A stretch of DNA of 64,000 nucleotides from Luteimonas marina (GTDB lineage: Bacteria > Pseudomonadota > Gammaproteobacteria > Xanthomonadales > Xanthomonadaceae). The translations under genes and the position numbers were made by a program. The notes beneath the pieces were generated by a model, which saw nothing but the letters and a program-made list of their open reading frames with translations, was not told the DNA's origin and made no database searches. Location of the stretch: assembly GCF_007859325.1 (NCBI RefSeq), contig NZ_VOHK01000004.1, positions 372,001-436,000 of the forward strand. Reading direction: 5' to 3'. Of the stretch, positions 51,076 to 59,237 are shown in pieces (within the stretch, counting starts at the first letter, position 1; each line of letters begins with the position of its first letter).

Positions 51076-52986
51076 ATGATCGATTCCTCGCGCTACCCGC
51101 GCCTCTCGCGCATCGGCAGCCCGGCCGAGCTGCGCCAGTTCGACGAAGCCGAACTGCCCGCCGTCGCCGATGAGCTGCGCGCCTACCTGATCGAGTCCGT
51201 CGGCAGGTCCGGCGGCCATTTCGGCGCCGGCTTGGGCGTGGTCGAACTGACCACCGCGCTGCACTGGAGCTACGACACGCCGGACGACCGCATCGTCTGG
51301 GACGTCGGCCACCAGACCTATCCGCACAAGATCCTCACCGGCCGCCGCGACGCGATCCATACCGTCAAGCAGAAGGACGGCGTGGCCCCGTTCCCCAAGC
51401 GCGAGGAATCCGAGTACGACACCTTCGGCGTCGGCCATTCCTCGACTTCCATCTCGGCCGCGCTCGGCATGGCGATCGCCAACGCCCGCGTCGACAACGG
51501 CCGCAAGGTGGTCGCGGTGATCGGCGACGGCGCGATGACCGCGGGCATGGCCTACGAGGCGCTCAACCACGCCGGCGGCATGGACCCCGAACCCGACATC
51601 CTGGTGATCCTCAACGACAACCGCATGTCGATCAGCGAGAACGTCGGCGGCCTGACCAAGATGCTCGGCAAGCTCTCGGGCAGCCGCACGCTCAATGCGC
51701 TGCGCGAGGGCGGCAAGAAGATCCTCGGCGACAAGCGCAGCAGCGGTACCGCGCGCTTCGTGCGCCGCTGGGAGGAACACTGGAAGGGCATGTTCGTGCC
51801 GTCTACGCTGTTCGAGGAAATGGGCTTCCACTACACCGGCCCGATCGACGGCCACGACGTCAAGGCGCTGGTCGGCGCGCTGAAGACGCTCAAGACCATG
51901 AAGGGCCCGCAGCTGCTGCACGTCATCACCACCAAGGGCAAGGGCTACGAACTCGCCGAGGGCGACCAGATCGGCTACCACGCGGTGTCGCCGTTCGATC
52001 CGAGCAAGGGCGTGGTCGCCAAGGGCGGCGTGAAGAAGCCGACCTATACCGACGTGTTCGGCGACTGGCTGTGCGACATGGCGGCGAGCGACCCGGCGCT
52101 GCTGGGCATCACTCCGGCGATGCGCGAAGGCTCGGGCCTGGTGCGCTTCAGCAAGGAATACCCGGAGCGCTACTTCGACGTCGCCATCGCCGAGCAGCAC
52201 GCAGTCACGCTCGCCGCCGGCATGGCCTGCGAGGGCGCGAAGCCGGTGGTCGCGATCTACTCGACCTTCCTGCAGCGCGGCTACGACCAGCTGGTGCACG
52301 ACGTCGCGATCCAGAAGCTCGACGTGCTGTTCGCGATCGACCGCGGCGGCGTGGTCGGCCCGGACGGCGCAACGCACGCCGGCAACCTCGACCTGAGCTA
52401 CCTGCGCTGCGTGCCGAACATGGTGGTGATGGCGCCGGCGGACGAACGCGAATGCCGGCAGATGCTCTCGACCGGTTTCAGGTACGAGGGCCCGGCCGCA
52501 GTGCGCTATCCGCGCGGCAGCGGCCCCGGCGTGGCCGCGGGCGAGGCGCTCGACACCCTGCCGATCGGCAAGGCCGAAGTGCGCAGGCATGGCGCGCGCA
52601 TCGCCCTGCTCGCCTTCGGCGCGCTGGTGCCGGCGGCGGAACAGGTCGGCGCGGACCTCGGCCTGAGCGTGGTCAACATGCGCTTCGTCAAGCCGCTCGA
52701 CCGTGCACTGCTACTGGAACTGGCGAAGACCCATGACGGCTTCGTCACCCTCGAGGACAACGTGGTCGCCGGCGGCGCCGGTTCCGGCGTGCTCGAACTG
52801 CTGCAGGCCGAAGGCCTCGCCCTGCCGGTGCTGCAGCTCGGCCTGCCCGACGCGTTCCAGCACCACGCCAGCCGCGAGGACCTGCTGGCCGAGGCAGGAT
52901 TGGATGCTGCAGGCATCCGCGGCGCGGTACTCGCGCGCTGGCCGGATGCAGCGTCGCCGGCGATCCGCAACGTCGCGGCGTCCTGA
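51076..52986 (+). CDS. dxs: 1-deoxy-D-xylulose-5-phosphate synthase
   Basis: Dxs joins pyruvate and glyceraldehyde 3-phosphate with thiamine diphosphate, the first step of the MEP isoprenoid pathway. The 636-residue product has [19 protein letters not shown] with the conserved His, [15 protein letters not shown], the ThDP/Mg motif [26 protein letters not shown], and the transketolase-type central ([15 protein letters not shown]) and C-terminal domains. Length is standard. ATG at 51076; no other MEP gene is adjacent. Confidence 0.97.
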   Translation: MIDSSRYPRLSRIGSPAELRQFDEAELPAVADELRAYLIESVGRSGGHFGAGLGVVELTTALHWSYDTPDDRIVWDVGHQTYPHKILTGRRDAIHTVKQKDGVAPFPKREESEYDTFGVGHSSTSISAALGMAIANARVDNGRKVVAVIGDGAMTAGMAYEALNHAGGMDPEPDILVILNDNRMSISENVGGLTKMLGKLSGSRTLNALREGGKKILGDKRSSGTARFVRRWEEHWKGMFVPSTLFEEMGFHYTGPIDGHDVKALVGALKTLKTMKGPQLLHVITTKGKGYELAEGDQIGYHAVSPFDPSKGVVAKGGVKKPTYTDVFGDWLCDMAASDPALLGITPAMREGSGLVRFSKEYPERYFDVAIAEQHAVTLAAGMACEGAKPVVAIYSTFLQRGYDQLVHDVAIQKLDVLFAIDRGGVVGPDGATHAGNLDLSYLRCVPNMVVMAPADERECRQMLSTGFRYEGPAAVRYPRGSGPGVAAGEALDTLPIGKAEVRRHGARIALLAFGALVPAAEQVGADLGLSVVNMRFVKPLDRALLLELAKTHDGFVTLEDNVVAGGAGSGVLELLQAEGLALPVLQLGLPDAFQHHASREDLLAEAGLDAAGIRGAVLARWPDAASPAIRNVAAS

Positions 52987-53037
52987 TCGATCCGACGAGC
53001 GCGCAGGTGGCGCGTGCCGGCTCGCAGGAACGCCGAA

Positions 53038-54129
53038 TCAACGCGGCGCTTCGACCTCGTAGCCCTTCGCCTGCAGCCGCGCCAGGTAGCCGTCCGGCGC
53101 AGTCACCAGCGACAGCGGCAGCATCGCGAAACTCGACGCATTGGTTGCCAGCGTGTCCTCGGCCGCGGCGATCCACAGGTCGGCGATGCGTGGCCTCAGG
53201 TCGTCCATGCCGAGCCTGCGCGCCAGCCCGGTTTCGGTCACCGCGCGGATGCAGGCGCTGTACTGGCTCTCGTAGGGCAGCGCGCGCAGGGACGCGATGT
53301 CGCCGGTCGCCCAGGCGTTGGCGCGCCGCCGCATCGATTCGAGGTCGGTCTCGATCCGCGACAGGGTCTTCGCGAAGCAGTCGGTGTCGGCGAGCGTCGT
53401 CGCCTGGAACTCGCGGATCGCGGCCTTCGGATCCGCGACCTCCAGCTTGAAGTTCACCGCGCGTAGGTCCACGCCGTGGCGCCTGGCCATGCGCCGGACC
53501 TCCTTGTCGACCACGTCGTCGAGGCCCAGTCCCGACTTGCGCATCGCTGCTTCGTACAGCTCCTGCGCGGCGAAGATCGGCCGCCATTGCTCGACGCCGC
53601 GGTCGTTGCCGAGATAGCGCTGCTTGAGCGGCGTCCAGCGCGCGTACAGCCCGGGCGATACCGACTGCTGCAGCGTCGCGCCGTCCGGGTTCCTTCGTGC
53701 CTTGAGCAGCGACGGCAGCAGCAGCATGCCGCGGAACATGCCGACGCCGGCGTCGAGCGTGAACGACGGCGACAGCAGCACGCGCTGCGAGCGCGCGACC
53801 ACCGACTCGACCCCGGCCGACTCCCACTGCATCCGCCTGGGCAGCGGCGACACCGTCGCCAGCACGTACAGCGTGTGCCCGTCCTTGCGCACCTTCCACA
53901 GTCCCGGTCCCGGCAGCGCGCCGGACACGACGACCGTTTCGACGTCGACGATGCCGGCGTCGGGCAGCGGCGCTTGCGGCATCTCCGGCGCTGTCTCCGG
54001 CAAGGCGTCCTGCAGCGTTCCTGCCGACTGCTGCGCCAGGGCTGCGAACGACAGCCACATCAGCATCGCGCACCACCACGTCCGGCGCATCGCTTGTTTC
54101 CTGGTCGAGGGCAGCAGCGCCCGGATCAT
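53038..54129 (-). CDS. Degenerate TraB/GumN family protein
   Basis: The 363-residue product begins with a signal peptide (MRRTWWCAMLMWLSFAALAQ, from residue 14 of this start). It follows the layout of TraB/GumN proteins: GPGLWKVRKDGHTLYVLATV near residue 76, a helical middle, and a C-terminal LVTAPDGYLARLQAKGYEVE. But the GTxH motif that should follow the LW segment reads ATVS, and the later conserved GxxH region reads ASSFAMLPL. The putative metal-binding His residues are therefore missing and the protein is probably not catalytic. ATG at 54129 overlaps the cupin stop (ATGA); ATG 54090 starts directly at the signal peptide and is an alternative. Confidence 0.75.
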   Translation of the reverse strand: MIRALLPSTRKQAMRRTWWCAMLMWLSFAALAQQSAGTLQDALPETAPEMPQAPLPDAGIVDVETVVVSGALPGPGLWKVRKDGHTLYVLATVSPLPRRMQWESAGVESVVARSQRVLLSPSFTLDAGVGMFRGMLLLPSLLKARRNPDGATLQQSVSPGLYARWTPLKQRYLGNDRGVEQWRPIFAAQELYEAAMRKSGLGLDDVVDKEVRRMARRHGVDLRAVNFKLEVADPKAAIREFQATTLADTDCFAKTLSRIETDLESMRRRANAWATGDIASLRALPYESQYSACIRAVTETGLARRLGMDDLRPRIADLWIAAAEDTLATNASSFAMLPLSLVTAPDGYLARLQAKGYEVEAPR

Positions 54130-54596
54130 CGATGGAGCGCGCCGAGACGCCGAAGTTCCCGCGCCGCGTCGCCGTCGTCGGGCAACAGCTCGAAGCCTTC
54201 CCAGACGAAGCCCGGCGCGACCGTGCACGCCACCAGCACCGCCTCATCGCCCGCCTGCGCACACTGCCACCTGCCCGCGGGCACGATGCACGACGCGCCG
54301 TCGCCCTGCGGCGATGGACCGAGCCGCGTCCGCGCGAGCACGCGGCGGTCCTCGTCGAACTGCCGGAGTTCCAGCACGCCACCCTGCTGCCAGTGCCAGG
54401 CCTCGTCGGCATCGACCCGGTGCCACCGGCTGCATTCGCCAGCGGCCAACAGGTAACGGATCGCCGTCATCGCCGGGCGGCGATGGCCATTGGCCTCCAC
54501 TTCGATCGCGGACGCATGGATGCGCCGGTAGTGGCCGCCTTCCGGATGCGGTTCGAGTTCCAGCGTTTCGATCAGGGTCTTCGCCAGATCATCCAT
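54126..54596 (-). CDS. Cupin DUF985 family protein
   Basis: The 156-residue product is a small single-domain cupin of the DUF985 group. It shows the family entry motif PHPEGGHYRR, TAIRYLLAAGECSRWHRV and EAWHWQQGGVLEL, with several His residues positioned to bind a metal, and the final GFVWEGFELL. Some relatives act on sugars or are annotated as epimerase-like; the substrate here is unknown. Its stop overlaps the start of the TraB/GumN-like gene, so both are in one transcript. Confidence 0.88.
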   Translation of the reverse strand: MDDLAKTLIETLELEPHPEGGHYRRIHASAIEVEANGHRRPAMTAIRYLLAAGECSRWHRVDADEAWHWQQGGVLELRQFDEDRRVLARTRLGPSPQGDGASCIVPAGRWQCAQAGDEAVLVACTVAPGFVWEGFELLPDDGDAARELRRLGALHR

Positions 54597-54693
54597 GCCG
54601 GAACTTTACCGGCTGCGGCCCGTCCTGGAGACGCAGGGGCCGAACCATTCGCCCTCCACGACGGAACCGGAGCACGCGCTCCACTCCAATTCT

Positions 54694-54963
54694 TCAGGGA
54701 GGCAGCACACTCAACGACGCATTCAAGTGCGTCGCCTCCAGCAGCCTGCGCAACCGCATCTCCACGCCGCGCAGGTCGGCGAGGCCCTGCGCTGCGTACA
54801 GCGTGTAGACCGGCCTGTCCCGGTTGCCGTGCAGCAGCTTGCGGCCCACGCTGACGTTGTTCGACCCGCTCGCGCGCTTCCAGATCTCGCGCAGCGCATC
54901 GGGCCCGATGCTGCCGCCGCCGCTCAAGGTGAAGGTGAACAGGGCGATCTGGTGCCTGGACAT
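54694..54963 (-). CDS. Small hypothetical protein
   Basis: The product has 89 residues (MSRHQIALFTFTLSGGGSIG at the start), alpha/beta by appearance, with no signal peptide or Cys. The ATG at 54963 has GGAG about 9 nt upstream (CGGAGTGTTTCC), which decides it over the longer open frame. The stop is about 100 bp upstream of the cupin gene in the direction of transcription. No family is recognised; Gly-rich turns (SGGGSIGPDALREIWKRA) might bind a nucleotide or nucleic acid, but that is speculation. Confidence 0.6.
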   Translation of the reverse strand: MSRHQIALFTFTLSGGGSIGPDALREIWKRASGSNNVSVGRKLLHGNRDRPVYTLYAAQGLADLRGVEMRLRRLLEATHLNASLSVLPP

Positions 54964-55185
54964 GGAAACACTCCGTTCGGCCTCCGAGTATGCGCCCGAA
55001 GTGGCGTCCGCAGCGCGCGTTGTCGTCGATCGTAACGCCGCCTTACGTCCGCTTCGCGTAGGATGACGACTGCAACAGGCAAGTTGTCGTCTGCGTCCCG
55101 TCCGACCGCCTCCTGCGTCGCTCGCTGCGCTTTCCTCCACGCGTCACTGCCCCGCCAGCGGGGCGGCGCCTCTTCGGGAGCGTTC

Positions 55186-55323
55186 ATGCCGGGCGATCGG
55201 GTTCGCAAAATCAGGCACGCCATCGGTGGTCACAGCTGTCGCCTGCGCGTCCTCGGCAATACCCGGCAGTCCGCCGATCCCGACGGCAACGGCGCGCACC
55301 TCAACCGCAGGCCCGACGCATGA
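55186..55323 (+). CDS. Possible 45-residue protein upstream of the YkgJ gene
   Basis: The frame starts with ATG at 55186, 5 nt after GGGAG, and its stop overlaps the next gene's start as ATGA. These two translational features are the only evidence. The peptide (MPGDRVRKIRHAIGGHSCRL at the start) is basic with one Cys and matches nothing recognised. It may be a real small protein or only a leader that couples translation of the YkgJ gene. Confidence 0.35.
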   Translation: MPGDRVRKIRHAIGGHSCRLRVLGNTRQSADPDGNGAHLNRRPDA

Positions 55324-55637
55324 GCGCGGTCGCCGCGGAGAACGTCCCGCTGTGCGCGCGCTGCGATGCGGTGTGCTGCCGGCTGACCGTCGTGCTGCAG
55401 CCGGAAGACCGCATTCCCGCGCATCTCACCACCCACACGCCGGCAGGCCTTGAAGTGATGGCGCGCGACGAGGAGGGCTGGTGCGTGGCCGTGGACGCCG
55501 CGCACATGCGCTGCTCCATCTACGACACCCGTCCCCGGGTGTGCCGGCGATTCGCGATGGCCGGCCCCTATTGCCGCGAGATCCGCTCCGACTATCGCGA
55601 CCGCAACGCCCGCGGCATCCCGCTGCAGTTCTACTGA
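55320..55637 (+). CDS. YkgJ family cysteine-cluster protein
   Basis: The 105-residue product has the cysteine pattern of the YkgJ/UPF0153 family: CARCDAVCC near residue 12, then C55, CSIYDTRPRVC at about 65-75, and a final C85. These Cys residues are thought to bind a metal, zinc or an Fe-S cluster; the function is unknown. It is the start of a group of three small genes (55320-56151) on the plus strand, each with a good ribosome site. Confidence 0.88.
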   Translation: MSAVAAENVPLCARCDAVCCRLTVVLQPEDRIPAHLTTHTPAGLEVMARDEEGWCVAVDAAHMRCSIYDTRPRVCRRFAMAGPYCREIRSDYRDRNARGIPLQFY

Positions 55638-55648
55638 CCGGAGGCCCC

Positions 55649-55918
55649 ATGCCACGCCCGAAGAAGACCACGCCCGAGAGCCCGCCCGCCGAAGCCCGGC
55701 CATCCGGCACCAGCAGGCTGTTCTCGCCGCGCAAGGACAAGGACAAGTCCTCGCTCACCCACGAGCGCATTGCCGAAGACCTGGAAACCTTCCGCAAGTC
55801 CGGCGGCACGATCGAGGTCCTCGGCACCACCCGCACCCTGAGCAGGATCGACCCAGACGACGACTCGTCGCCACCGCCGCGCCCGGCGAACGCCGCGCGC
55901 TCGAACCCTCACCGCTGA
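55649..55918 (+). CDS. Small charged hypothetical protein
   Basis: The 89-residue product is hydrophilic, with a disordered basic N-terminus (MPRPKKTTPESPPAEARPSG), a short helix with a strand (LTHERIAEDLETFRKSGGTI, then EVLGTTRTLSRI) and an acidic/Pro tail. The ED-x-F-x-x-GG-x-I pattern faintly recalls small RNA-polymerase-binding proteins such as SutA, but this is only a visual likeness. GGAGG lies 6 nt before the ATG at 55649, 11 bp after the YkgJ stop. Confidence 0.65.
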   Translation: MPRPKKTTPESPPAEARPSGTSRLFSPRKDKDKSSLTHERIAEDLETFRKSGGTIEVLGTTRTLSRIDPDDDSSPPPRPANAARSNPHR

Positions 55919-55935
55919 TCCCTACGGAGACCGAC

Positions 55936-56151
55936 TTGGCCAAGCCCAACTACGCATTCGAAAAGCGCCAGCGCGAGCTGGCGAAGAAGAAAAAGCAGGA
56001 CGAAAAGGACGCCCGCAAGCGCGAGGCCCGCAATTCGGCGCCGGTGCAGCCGCAGCCGCCCAAAGCATCCCCGACTGTCGAGGCACCCGCGACGACACCT
56101 GACGCGCCTGCCGCGCCCGTGCCCCGGATCCACCGCAGGGCCGCGTCCTAG
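55936..56151 (+). CDS. Small Lys-rich hypothetical protein with TTG start
   Basis: The 71-residue product begins MAKPNYAFEKRQRELAKKKK and is basic for 35 residues, then Pro/Ala-rich. Short proteins with this N-terminus are common in gammaproteobacteria and have no assigned role. The start is TTG at 55936 with GGAG 6 nt upstream; no ATG or GTG in frame would give the family N-terminus. It is the last gene of the small operon. Confidence 0.75.
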   Translation: MAKPNYAFEKRQRELAKKKKQDEKDARKREARNSAPVQPQPPKASPTVEAPATTPDAPAAPVPRIHRRAAS

Positions 56152-56244
56152 CGCAGCAGCGCAACCCTCTCCCGCACGGGCGCCCCCAGGCGCGACGGGA
56201 TCCGACGGGAAACCCGCATCGCGGGCAAATCCGGAAAGGCAGCC

Positions 56245-56318
56245 TGTCATTTCGACCGCAGGGAGAAATCTCCTGTCCGGCGCGAGGAAAGCAGATTTCT
56301 CCCTGCGGTCGAAATGAC
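56245..56318. repeat. Dispersed inverted repeat, family D
   Basis: TGTCATTTCGACCGCAGGGA and inverse TCCCTGCGGTCGAAATGACA, with GAAATCT/AGATTTC inner arms. Confidence 0.85.
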
Positions 56319-56362
56319 ACGGACAGGGACACGGACAGGGACACGGACAGGGACACGGACAG
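56315..56362. repeat. Four perfect copies of a 12-bp tandem repeat
   Basis: The unit GACACGGACAGG is repeated at 56315, 56327, 56339 and 56351 and then decays (GGGATGCGGCTACGGAC). It starts inside the end of the family D repeat. Confidence 0.9.
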
Positions 56363-56511
56363 GGATGCGGCTACGGACAAGGGATACGGCTGCGGACTCA
56401 GGCGACAGGAATGCGCTGAACGCTTGGGCTATCTGGTTCGCGACGACGATCCATCCCCGATCCGATCAACTGCCGCAGGGCATTCGCCGCTCGAGCCGGC
56501 AAGGAACCCAC

Positions 56512-56540
56512 AAAAAACCCCGGGCTTGCCGGGGCTTTCT
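56512..56540. terminator. Bidirectional terminator-like hairpin
   Basis: AAAAAACCCCGGGCTTGCCGGGGCTTTCT: stem CCCCGG/CCGGGG around GCTTG, with an A-run on the left that becomes a T-run on the minus strand. It would stop the rightmost minus-strand transcript of the element. Confidence 0.7.
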
Positions 56541-56809
56541 GGACCGCGAATTGGGGTAGCCTCTCTCGAAAAGTATCTGCAACTTGTTGTTTTTTCGGCA
56601 ATTATAATATTCAGGTTCTGTTTAGATACCGCAGCAACTACCGCTGGATCTCGTCGCTTGAAAACTGGATTTGAACCAAAAACCAAGCCGTCTTTTACAT
56701 GACGGTCAATCGCCACTTCGGCAAGCCAATCGACAGCATCTCGCGCATGGCTTCTCTGCCAGAGCGCGCACTACCCGGCCACTTCGAATCTGTTCGTAAG
56801 AATCAAGGC

Positions 56810-57349
56810 TCATGCCTGACGGGTTCCTCGCGAACTTGGCTTCGATTTGCTCCAGACAGCCCCGGCAAAACCATTTCTGGCAAACACTTTCAGAGGCATC
56901 CGGCCCTTATACCTCCGACCGTCGAGATCCTCGTAAGTCACCAAGATCGGAATCTGAACGCCGTAGTTCAACTGACGACTGGATTTTTCAACACCGAACG
57001 AGCCGAACGCGGTAGACAGATCCTCCCCATTCCGCAACAGGGCGACCATGCTTTCTTCCTCGAAGCACCGCGTTATTCCCTCCATCATCTGCTCCGTCGC
57101 GCCTTCTCCGTGAAGAGATGAAACCCTATCAGCGTCCGCGTGCAACCGAATGTTAACCGCAGGCCGGTTTCCAGAATTCGAGATGATCAAATTGAACGTA
57201 CTCGCCGTTCTTAGCTCTGAGTGCTCGTCGACGAACGCCGTCACAATGGGTCTGTTGCTCTGCAGCCAGAACCTGCGTGTGAAGTACAGAGATACCAGGG
57301 ACACAAACAAAGCCCCTATAGATATCGCAACCGGCAGATCAATCTGCAT
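56810..57349 (-). CDS. Membrane-anchored hypothetical protein (ICE cargo)
   Basis: The 179-residue product has one N-terminal membrane helix (about 6-26, PVAISIGALFVSLVSLYFT), then a beta-rich soluble domain with NLIISNSGNRPAVNIRLHAD and VTYEDLDGRRYKGRMPL, and a basic tail. No family is recognised. Such 'N-terminal helix plus Ig-like domain' proteins often sit in the inner membrane. GC is clearly lower than in the flanking chromosome. It is 25 bp downstream of the PD-(D/E)xK-like gene on the same strand, the last gene of the three-gene cassette. Confidence 0.7.
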   Translation of the reverse strand: MQIDLPVAISIGALFVSLVSLYFTRRFWLQSNRPIVTAFVDEHSELRTASTFNLIISNSGNRPAVNIRLHADADRVSSLHGEGATEQMMEGITRCFEEESMVALLRNGEDLSTAFGSFGVEKSSRQLNYGVQIPILVTYEDLDGRRYKGRMPLKVFARNGFAGAVWSKSKPSSRGTRQA

Positions 57350-57374
57350 ATCGACCTCTCTCGTCTAAACGTAC

Positions 57375-58280
57375 TCACCAGTCCGGGCCCATGACCGGAT
57401 ACCACGACTCAGAAACGCCGCTTTCGAACATTGAACTTCTAAGATCCTCGAACAATTTCAATTGTTCCAGATCACACTCCGGCGTTGTCCACATTGTCAT
57501 CTGGGTGCTTGAGGCGATCTCTCCAGTCAACGGGGGATGACGGATTGGCGCCGAAGACGACACAAGCACTCCGGATATCCGTCTCGATGCAATGTACTTA
57601 GCCAACCGAACATGATGGATATTAAGGAAGTCAATATTGTGGTTGTCCAAAAATGCAGCGGCGTTGGCAGGATCTTGGGCATCTACGATGCAGTACGGAG
57701 GCAACACATCGTCTATGCACACCGCCAACAGCCCTGGGGTTGCAGATTTCTCTATTTGCTTTACACCAGTAGAGAGCTGTGATTCCGCATTCTTGGCGGA
57801 GTAGATGCGTTTGCACGCCAAGGCAAGACACCCTGATTCCAAGGTTACAACTAGGTCTGGCTCGCATATTTCCGCAGGAATGCCCCTACCCCCTAGAAGA
57901 CAGAGCAATTCCAACTCCCAAAGCTTGTCTTTGGCCCTCGACGGAGATCTATCTCCCGGATCTAAAGCATCTTTCTTAAGCGTCCAAAGATGATCTTTAG
58001 CATCATCACGACCCAGTAGAACGCTGGCCGCCCTAGCGATCCTATCGAGATACTGTCCACGCAACATCGCCCGTTCAACATCCTTCTCGCTACTGACTTC
58101 GGCTAGTGGATTCTGTGCGAATCGGATCGAATCGTCGATCAATCGTGCAAGGCCAGATGTCGGATTGACTGTCACTCCCGCGTCGGAAAACTGTTCTCGC
58201 AACCTGCTCGCTGCCGCGACCGCAGCCCCGAACATGGTCGAAGACCTGAGGAGAACACTGCTTTCCTCCATGCCTGCCAT
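57375..58280 (-). CDS. PD-(D/E)xK nuclease-like protein (ICE cargo)
   Basis: The 301-residue product (305 if the GTG at 58292 is used) is soluble and unfamiliar. Its middle resembles a restriction-endonuclease fold: a helix with KLWELELLC, then EPDLVV, 12 residues, and ALACKR (numbering from the GTG: Glu126/128, Asp146, Ala159, Lys161), followed by a helix with KQIEKS. This fits E...PD...(D/E)xK except that the acidic residue before xK is Ala. The protein may use another acid or be catalytically weakened. The first 120 residues are helical; the last 100 are an alpha/beta region without motif. ATG 58280 has GAGGG 6 nt upstream; GTG 58292 overlaps the preceding stop (GTGA). Confidence 0.7.
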   Translation of the reverse strand: MAGMEESSVLLRSSTMFGAAVAAASRLREQFSDAGVTVNPTSGLARLIDDSIRFAQNPLAEVSSEKDVERAMLRGQYLDRIARAASVLLGRDDAKDHLWTLKKDALDPGDRSPSRAKDKLWELELLCLLGGRGIPAEICEPDLVVTLESGCLALACKRIYSAKNAESQLSTGVKQIEKSATPGLLAVCIDDVLPPYCIVDAQDPANAAAFLDNHNIDFLNIHHVRLAKYIASRRISGVLVSSSAPIRHPPLTGEIASSTQMTMWTTPECDLEQLKLFEDLRSSMFESGVSESWYPVMGPDW

Positions 58281-58288
58281 CGCTACCC

Positions 58289-58636
58289 TCACTCGTGCTC
58301 CGGTGTGGCGCGTCCACAGTTATAGCAGCGTCGGAAGTCGGGCAGCTGCCGTCCGTACATCCTCCGGCCCATCCTCGGGCCTCCAAGCGGGCCTTCACAG
58401 AAGCGGCACGGCTGAACACTCCCTTTTTCCCAGCGCACTAGACGCCAGAAAAAGTACGCAGCCCAGACAAGGGCGACTAGTGATCCGGCCTGAAAGATCC
58501 GCGTTCCAAACTGCGCAAAACCCTCAGTCAGCGGGGAATTCCCGGCGCGCAACAACAGCAGCGCAACTGCAAAGCTGACCAACAAGACTCCGGCTGGACG
58601 CCACAGCCCCCTGAGCAACACCATGTTCCAGTTCAT
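58289..58636 (-). CDS. Two-helix membrane protein with C-terminal zinc ribbon (ICE cargo)
   Basis: The 115-residue product has two membrane helices (about 14-31 and 48-67) and a short C-terminal domain with two Cys pairs, CRFC (77-80) and CYNC (104-107), spaced like a zinc ribbon. The order suggests a membrane sensor or a protein that presents a metal-binding head in the cytoplasm. No family is recognised. Its stop overlaps the alternative start of the nuclease-like gene, so the two are likely translated together. It begins 54 bp after the AlpA-like gene. Confidence 0.7.
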   Translation of the reverse strand: MNWNMVLLRGLWRPAGVLLVSFAVALLLLRAGNSPLTEGFAQFGTRIFQAGSLVALVWAAYFFWRLVRWEKGSVQPCRFCEGPLGGPRMGRRMYGRQLPDFRRCYNCGRATPEHE

Positions 58637-58690
58637 TCCCCTGCTCCGATACCATTTCGATCCCCAAGGAACACCCTACTCCGTCCAATC

Positions 58691-59020
58691 TCACGGATCG
58701 AGACTGCGATGCCTGATCGGCTGCCGCCCTGCTTCACCGGCTTCATCCAGAAGCCTCAGGATGTCTTCCACCCGCCAAGCGGTGATGCGTTGTCCCAACG
58801 AACGTACCGGCTGAGGATAGCGTCCGGATTTGACGCCGGCCCACCAAGTCGAACGCGACACCGGAATGATTGCCGGGATCGCCGGCTTTCCGTTTCGCGC
58901 GGGACAGCCGATGATCTGATGCAACCGCAGGAAGCCCGTCTCGGGGATTCGGCGCAGCACAATCACGCGGAGCCCACCTTCAGTCGGCAACATCTGACTA
59001 TGCTCCGTGTCGCGAGCCAT
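58691..59020 (-). CDS. AlpA family transcriptional regulator
   Basis: The 109-residue product contains an AlpA/excisionase-type winged-helix region: FLRLHQIIG, IPAIIPVSRSTWWAGVKSGR and the following YPQPVRSLGQR, ITAWRVEDI. Such proteins act as activators of integrase genes or as excision factors in phages and ICEs. The start ATG at 59020 overlaps the end of the DUF2274 gene by 23 nt; ATG 58993 would avoid the overlap and lose 9 non-conserved residues. It lies between the transfer genes and the cargo genes. Confidence 0.88.
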   Translation of the reverse strand: MARDTEHSQMLPTEGGLRVIVLRRIPETGFLRLHQIIGCPARNGKPAIPAIIPVSRSTWWAGVKSGRYPQPVRSLGQRITAWRVEDILRLLDEAGEAGRQPIRHRSLDP

Positions 59021-59237
59021 GCGCCGATCTCCGCTTCCGGAACTCCCGATCGCGCGCCATGAACGCTTCGAGCATGTGCGGCACCAGCGTCGGCGCATCG
59101 ACCGGCTCGCCATAGGTCTGCGCGTGCAGCGTGGCGTATTGCTCAAGATCCGCCTGCAGCGCCTTGCTGCAGTTGAAGCTGAAACGCACCGTCTCGGTCT
59201 TCGGCAGCGGGCCGAGCCGTAGCTTGTTCGCACTCAC
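58998..59237 (-). CDS. DUF2274 family protein
   Basis: The 79-residue product (KLRLGPLPKTETVRFSFNCS near the start) belongs to a small family almost always encoded directly after trbI in conjugative elements. It has a beta strand followed by helices (ALQADLEQYATLHAQTYGEP), reminiscent of a ribbon-helix-helix DNA-binding protein. GTG start at 59237 overlaps the trbI stop (GTGA). Function unknown; a role in regulating transfer genes is plausible. Confidence 0.88.
   Translation of the reverse strand: MSANKLRLGPLPKTETVRFSFNCSKALQADLEQYATLHAQTYGEPVDAPTLVPHMLEAFMARDREFRKRRSAHGSRHGA

Larger units (their letters stand above)
56152..56809. other. Junction region between chromosome and conjugative element
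   Basis: No supported gene in 658 bp. From left to right it holds a family D inverted repeat, a 12-bp tandem repeat, a strong terminator hairpin at 56512-56540, and then a sudden fall in GC (ATAATATTCAGG near 56606) that continues through the cargo genes. The boundary of the mobile element must lie between about 56541 and 56810, but no direct repeat or integrase gene is seen to fix it. Confidence 0.55.

Noticed and set aside
56650-56700. Minus-strand GGTTCAAATCC, which resembles the T-loop of a tRNA and could be an ICE attachment site
   Set aside because: No anticodon arm, D-arm or acceptor stem can be paired around it; the T-stem itself has only about three good pairs.
56541-56810. Exact short direct repeat (TTTTTCAT-like) known from some ICE families
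   Set aside because: Only T-rich patches without the full motif are present, so membership in that family is not claimed.
56699-57121. 140-codon plus-strand frame at the element junction
   Set aside because: It overlaps the membrane-anchored cargo gene antisense and its translation has no recognisable features.
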